A stretch of DNA of 6,378 bases, taken from assembly GCA_025464795.1 (NCBI GenBank), contig JAODNB010000182.1, positions 1 through 6,378 on the forward strand, in the 5' to 3' direction. A model generated the notes under the pieces. That model was given only the letters and a program-made list of their open reading frames with translations. It made no database searches and had not been told where the DNA came from. Of the stretch, positions 4,927 to 6,378 are shown one piece after another. Each line of letters starts with the position of its first letter. Positions within the stretch are counted from its first letter, which is position 1. A program made the position numbers and the translations under genes. Source of the stretch: Frankiales bacterium (GTDB lineage: Bacteria > Actinomycetota > Actinomycetes > Mycobacteriales > SCTD01).

Positions 4927-6378
4927 GGACGTGTACTCGGCGACGAGCTCCCGCTTGAGGATCTTCCCGGACGGGCCCAGGGGGAGGGCGTCGACGAAGA
5001 TGACCCGCCGCGGGTACTTGTACTTCGCGAGCTGGTCCTTGCTCCAGGTGATGAGCTCCTCCTCGGTGAGGTCACCCGCCTTCACGACGCATGCAACGAC
5101 CTCCTCGCCGTAGGTGTCGTCAGGCAGCCCGATGACAGCCACCTGGCCCACGGACGGGTGGCGGAGCAGCGCCTCCTCGACGTCGCGCGGGTAGACGTTG
5201 TAGCCCCCGCGCACCACCATGTCCTTCTTGCGGTCCAGGATGCGGATGTAGCCCTCGTCGTCCTTGTCCCCGAGGTCCCCCGTGCGGAACCAGCCGTCGA
5301 TGATCGCGGCAGCGGTCGCCTCCGGCTTGTTCAGGTAGCCCTTGAAGATGTTGTGGCCGCGGACGACGATCTCGCCGAGCTCGCCGTTGGGGAGCAGCTC
5401 GATGCGGTCGTCGATCTCGGCCTTGGCGACCTCGACCTCGACGCCCCAGATGGTCTTGCCGACCGTGCCAGGACGGGGCTCGAAGCCCTTCTGGTTGAAG
5501 GTCGCGACCGGTGAGGTCTCCGTGAGGCCGTAGCCCTCGAGGATCTTGCTCCCGAAGACCTCCTCGAACCTCTCCAGCACAGGCAGGGGGAGCGCGGCGC
5601 CACCGGACAGCGCGGTCTTCAGCGTGGGCCGCAGATCGGACTTCTTCGAGGCCTCGATCAGACCGACGTACATCGTCGGGACACCCATGAAGATCGTGCA
5701 CTCCTCCTTCACCAGCAGCTCCAGGGCCGCCAGCCCGTCGAAGCGGGGCAGCAGCACGACGGTGGCGCCGACGTAGAAGGCGGTGTTCATGCAGCAGGTC
5801 TGGCCGAAGGTGTGGAACAGCGGCAGGCAGCCGAGGACGGTGTCGGTCTCGTCGATGGCGAAGGAGTGCTGCGCGGAGACCATGACGTTCATGGTCACGT
5901 TCAGGTGCGTGAGCTCCGCGCCCTTCGGCTTCCCCGTCGTGCCGCTCGTGTAGAGGATCACCGCGGTGTCGGCCGGGTCCCGCTGCACGAAGCCCTCGAT
6001 GGGAGTCGCCGCCAGCGCCAGCTCGTCGATGCGCTCGACGGAAGCGTCGCCCCCGTCCATGACGGCCAGGACCGGTACGCCGGCCAGCTCAGCGCCCTTG
6101 GCGCCCTCTCCGAGCAGGGGCGCGGCGCAGATGAGGGCCTTGGCACCCGAGTCGCTGAGGACGTACTCGATCTCCGAGGCGTTCAGCAGCGCGTGCACCG
6201 GTACAGCGACGGCGCCCAAGGCCAGCGTGCCGAAGTAGGCCAGCGGGAAGTGCGGCGTGTTCGGGATGAGGAGCGCGACCTTGTCCCCCGGACCCACACC
6301 CCTGTCCCGGAGCACCGCGGCGTACTGCTTGGTGTGCGCCCAGAGCTGGGCATAGGTCAGCCGGAGGTCCCCGAGGAC
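4924..6378 (-). CDS. AMP-forming acyl-CoA ligase, long-chain fatty-acid type (N-terminus outside window)
   Basis: This member of the ANL superfamily activates a carboxylic acid with ATP to an acyl-adenylate and then transfers it to coenzyme A. The frame is open to the right edge: 484 residues are visible, beginning VLGDLRLTYAQLW, so roughly 20-40 N-terminal residues are missing. In visible numbering, the ATP-binding P-loop YTSGTTGKPKG is at 143-153, YGLTETSP at 283-290, GWFRTGDLG at 362-370, the hinge region DRKKDMVVRGGYNVYP at 382-397, and the catalytic lysine of PSGKILKREL at residue 472. All core motifs are intact. A GTG at 6315 is an internal codon and not the start, because conserved sequence continues upstream of it. 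Motifs and length fit a fatty-acyl-CoA synthetase (FadD-like), but chain length and substrate cannot be read from sequence alone. It ends 10 nt before tsaB and may be cotranscribed with the t6A genes, with which it has no obvious metabolic link. Confidence 0.95.
   Translation of the reverse strand, partial: VLGDLRLTYAQLWAHTKQYAAVLRDRGVGPGDKVALLIPNTPHFPLAYFGTLALGAVAVPVHALLNASEIEYVLSDSGAKALICAAPLLGEGAKGAELAGVPVLAVMDGGDASVERIDELALAATPIEGFVQRDPADTAVILYTSGTTGKPKGAELTHLNVTMNVMVSAQHSFAIDETDTVLGCLPLFHTFGQTCCMNTAFYVGATVVLLPRFDGLAALELLVKEECTIFMGVPTMYVGLIEASKKSDLRPTLKTALSGGAALPLPVLERFEEVFGSKILEGYGLTETSPVATFNQKGFEPRPGTVGKTIWGVEVEVAKAEIDDRIELLPNGELGEIVVRGHNIFKGYLNKPEATAAAIIDGWFRTGDLGDKDDEGYIRILDRKKDMVVRGGYNVYPRDVEEALLRHPSVGQVAVIGLPDDTYGEEVVACVVKAGDLTEEELITWSKDQLAKYKYPRRVIFVDALPLGPSGKILKRELVAEYTS

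Noticed and set aside
4914..5075. N-terminal extension of TsaB up to an ATG at 5075
   Set aside because: The extension is a Ser/Arg/Pro-rich shadow of the acyl-CoA ligase C-terminus, which is clearly coding in the other frame. TsaB homology begins at LALVLDTSTPAV.
6313..6315. GTG at 6315 as the start of the acyl-CoA ligase
   Set aside because: The frame is open to the window edge and the upstream residues LRLTYAQLWAHTKQYAAVL match the normal N-terminal region of acyl-CoA ligases, so the gene is cut by the window.
1..6378. Search for mobile elements, CRISPR repeats, tRNA genes or a defence/toxin system
   Set aside because: No transposase, recombinase, regularly spaced repeats, tRNA-like cloverleaf or toxin/antitoxin-like gene pair was seen. 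Nearly all of the window is accounted for by housekeeping genes, and no gene-free stretch exceeds about 140 bases.

Overview
The window is ordinary GC-rich actinobacterial chromosome, about two-thirds or more G+C by eye with strong G/C preference at third codon positions. The gene order tsaB / unknown / rimI / tsaD / groES / groEL, a CIRCE operator of the TTGGCACTC type, and a GroEL with a histidine-rich C-terminus all fit an actinomycete. A Nocardioides-like member of the Propionibacteriales is my guess, but the sequence alone does not prove it.

Layout, left to right. The last 30 codons of an unrecognised gene run rightward into the window and stop at 94. A perfect 18-bp hairpin follows and serves as a terminator between this gene and the convergent groEL. 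Everything else is on the minus strand, so transcription runs from the right edge leftward: an AMP-forming acyl-CoA ligase (start outside the window), tsaB, a 180-residue protein I do not recognise, rimI, tsaD, then groES and groEL. Gaps from the ligase to tsaD are tiny or negative: 10 nt, 4-nt overlap, 4- to 7-nt overlap, 2 nt. This suggests one cotranscribed, translationally coupled unit. groES has its own promoter region with a perfect CIRCE inverted repeat, so groESL can be controlled separately by HrcA. No convincing terminator separates tsaD from groES.

Functionally, TsaB and TsaD are two subunits of the bacterial tRNA t6A37 threonylcarbamoyl transferase. RimI is the ribosomal protein S18 N-terminal acetyltransferase that often sits with them. 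GroES and GroEL form the folding chaperonin. The third t6A partner, TsaE, is not in the window, and the slot before tsaB is held by the acyl-CoA ligase.

I found no defence system, mobile element, CRISPR array, tRNA or rRNA, and no clear sign of horizontal transfer. The points worth a second look are the unknown gene inside the t6A cluster, the hairpin plus TTG start between groES and groEL, the His-tailed GroEL1-type chaperonin, the absence of any ATG start among the six genes whose starts are visible, and a possible leaderless start for tsaB.
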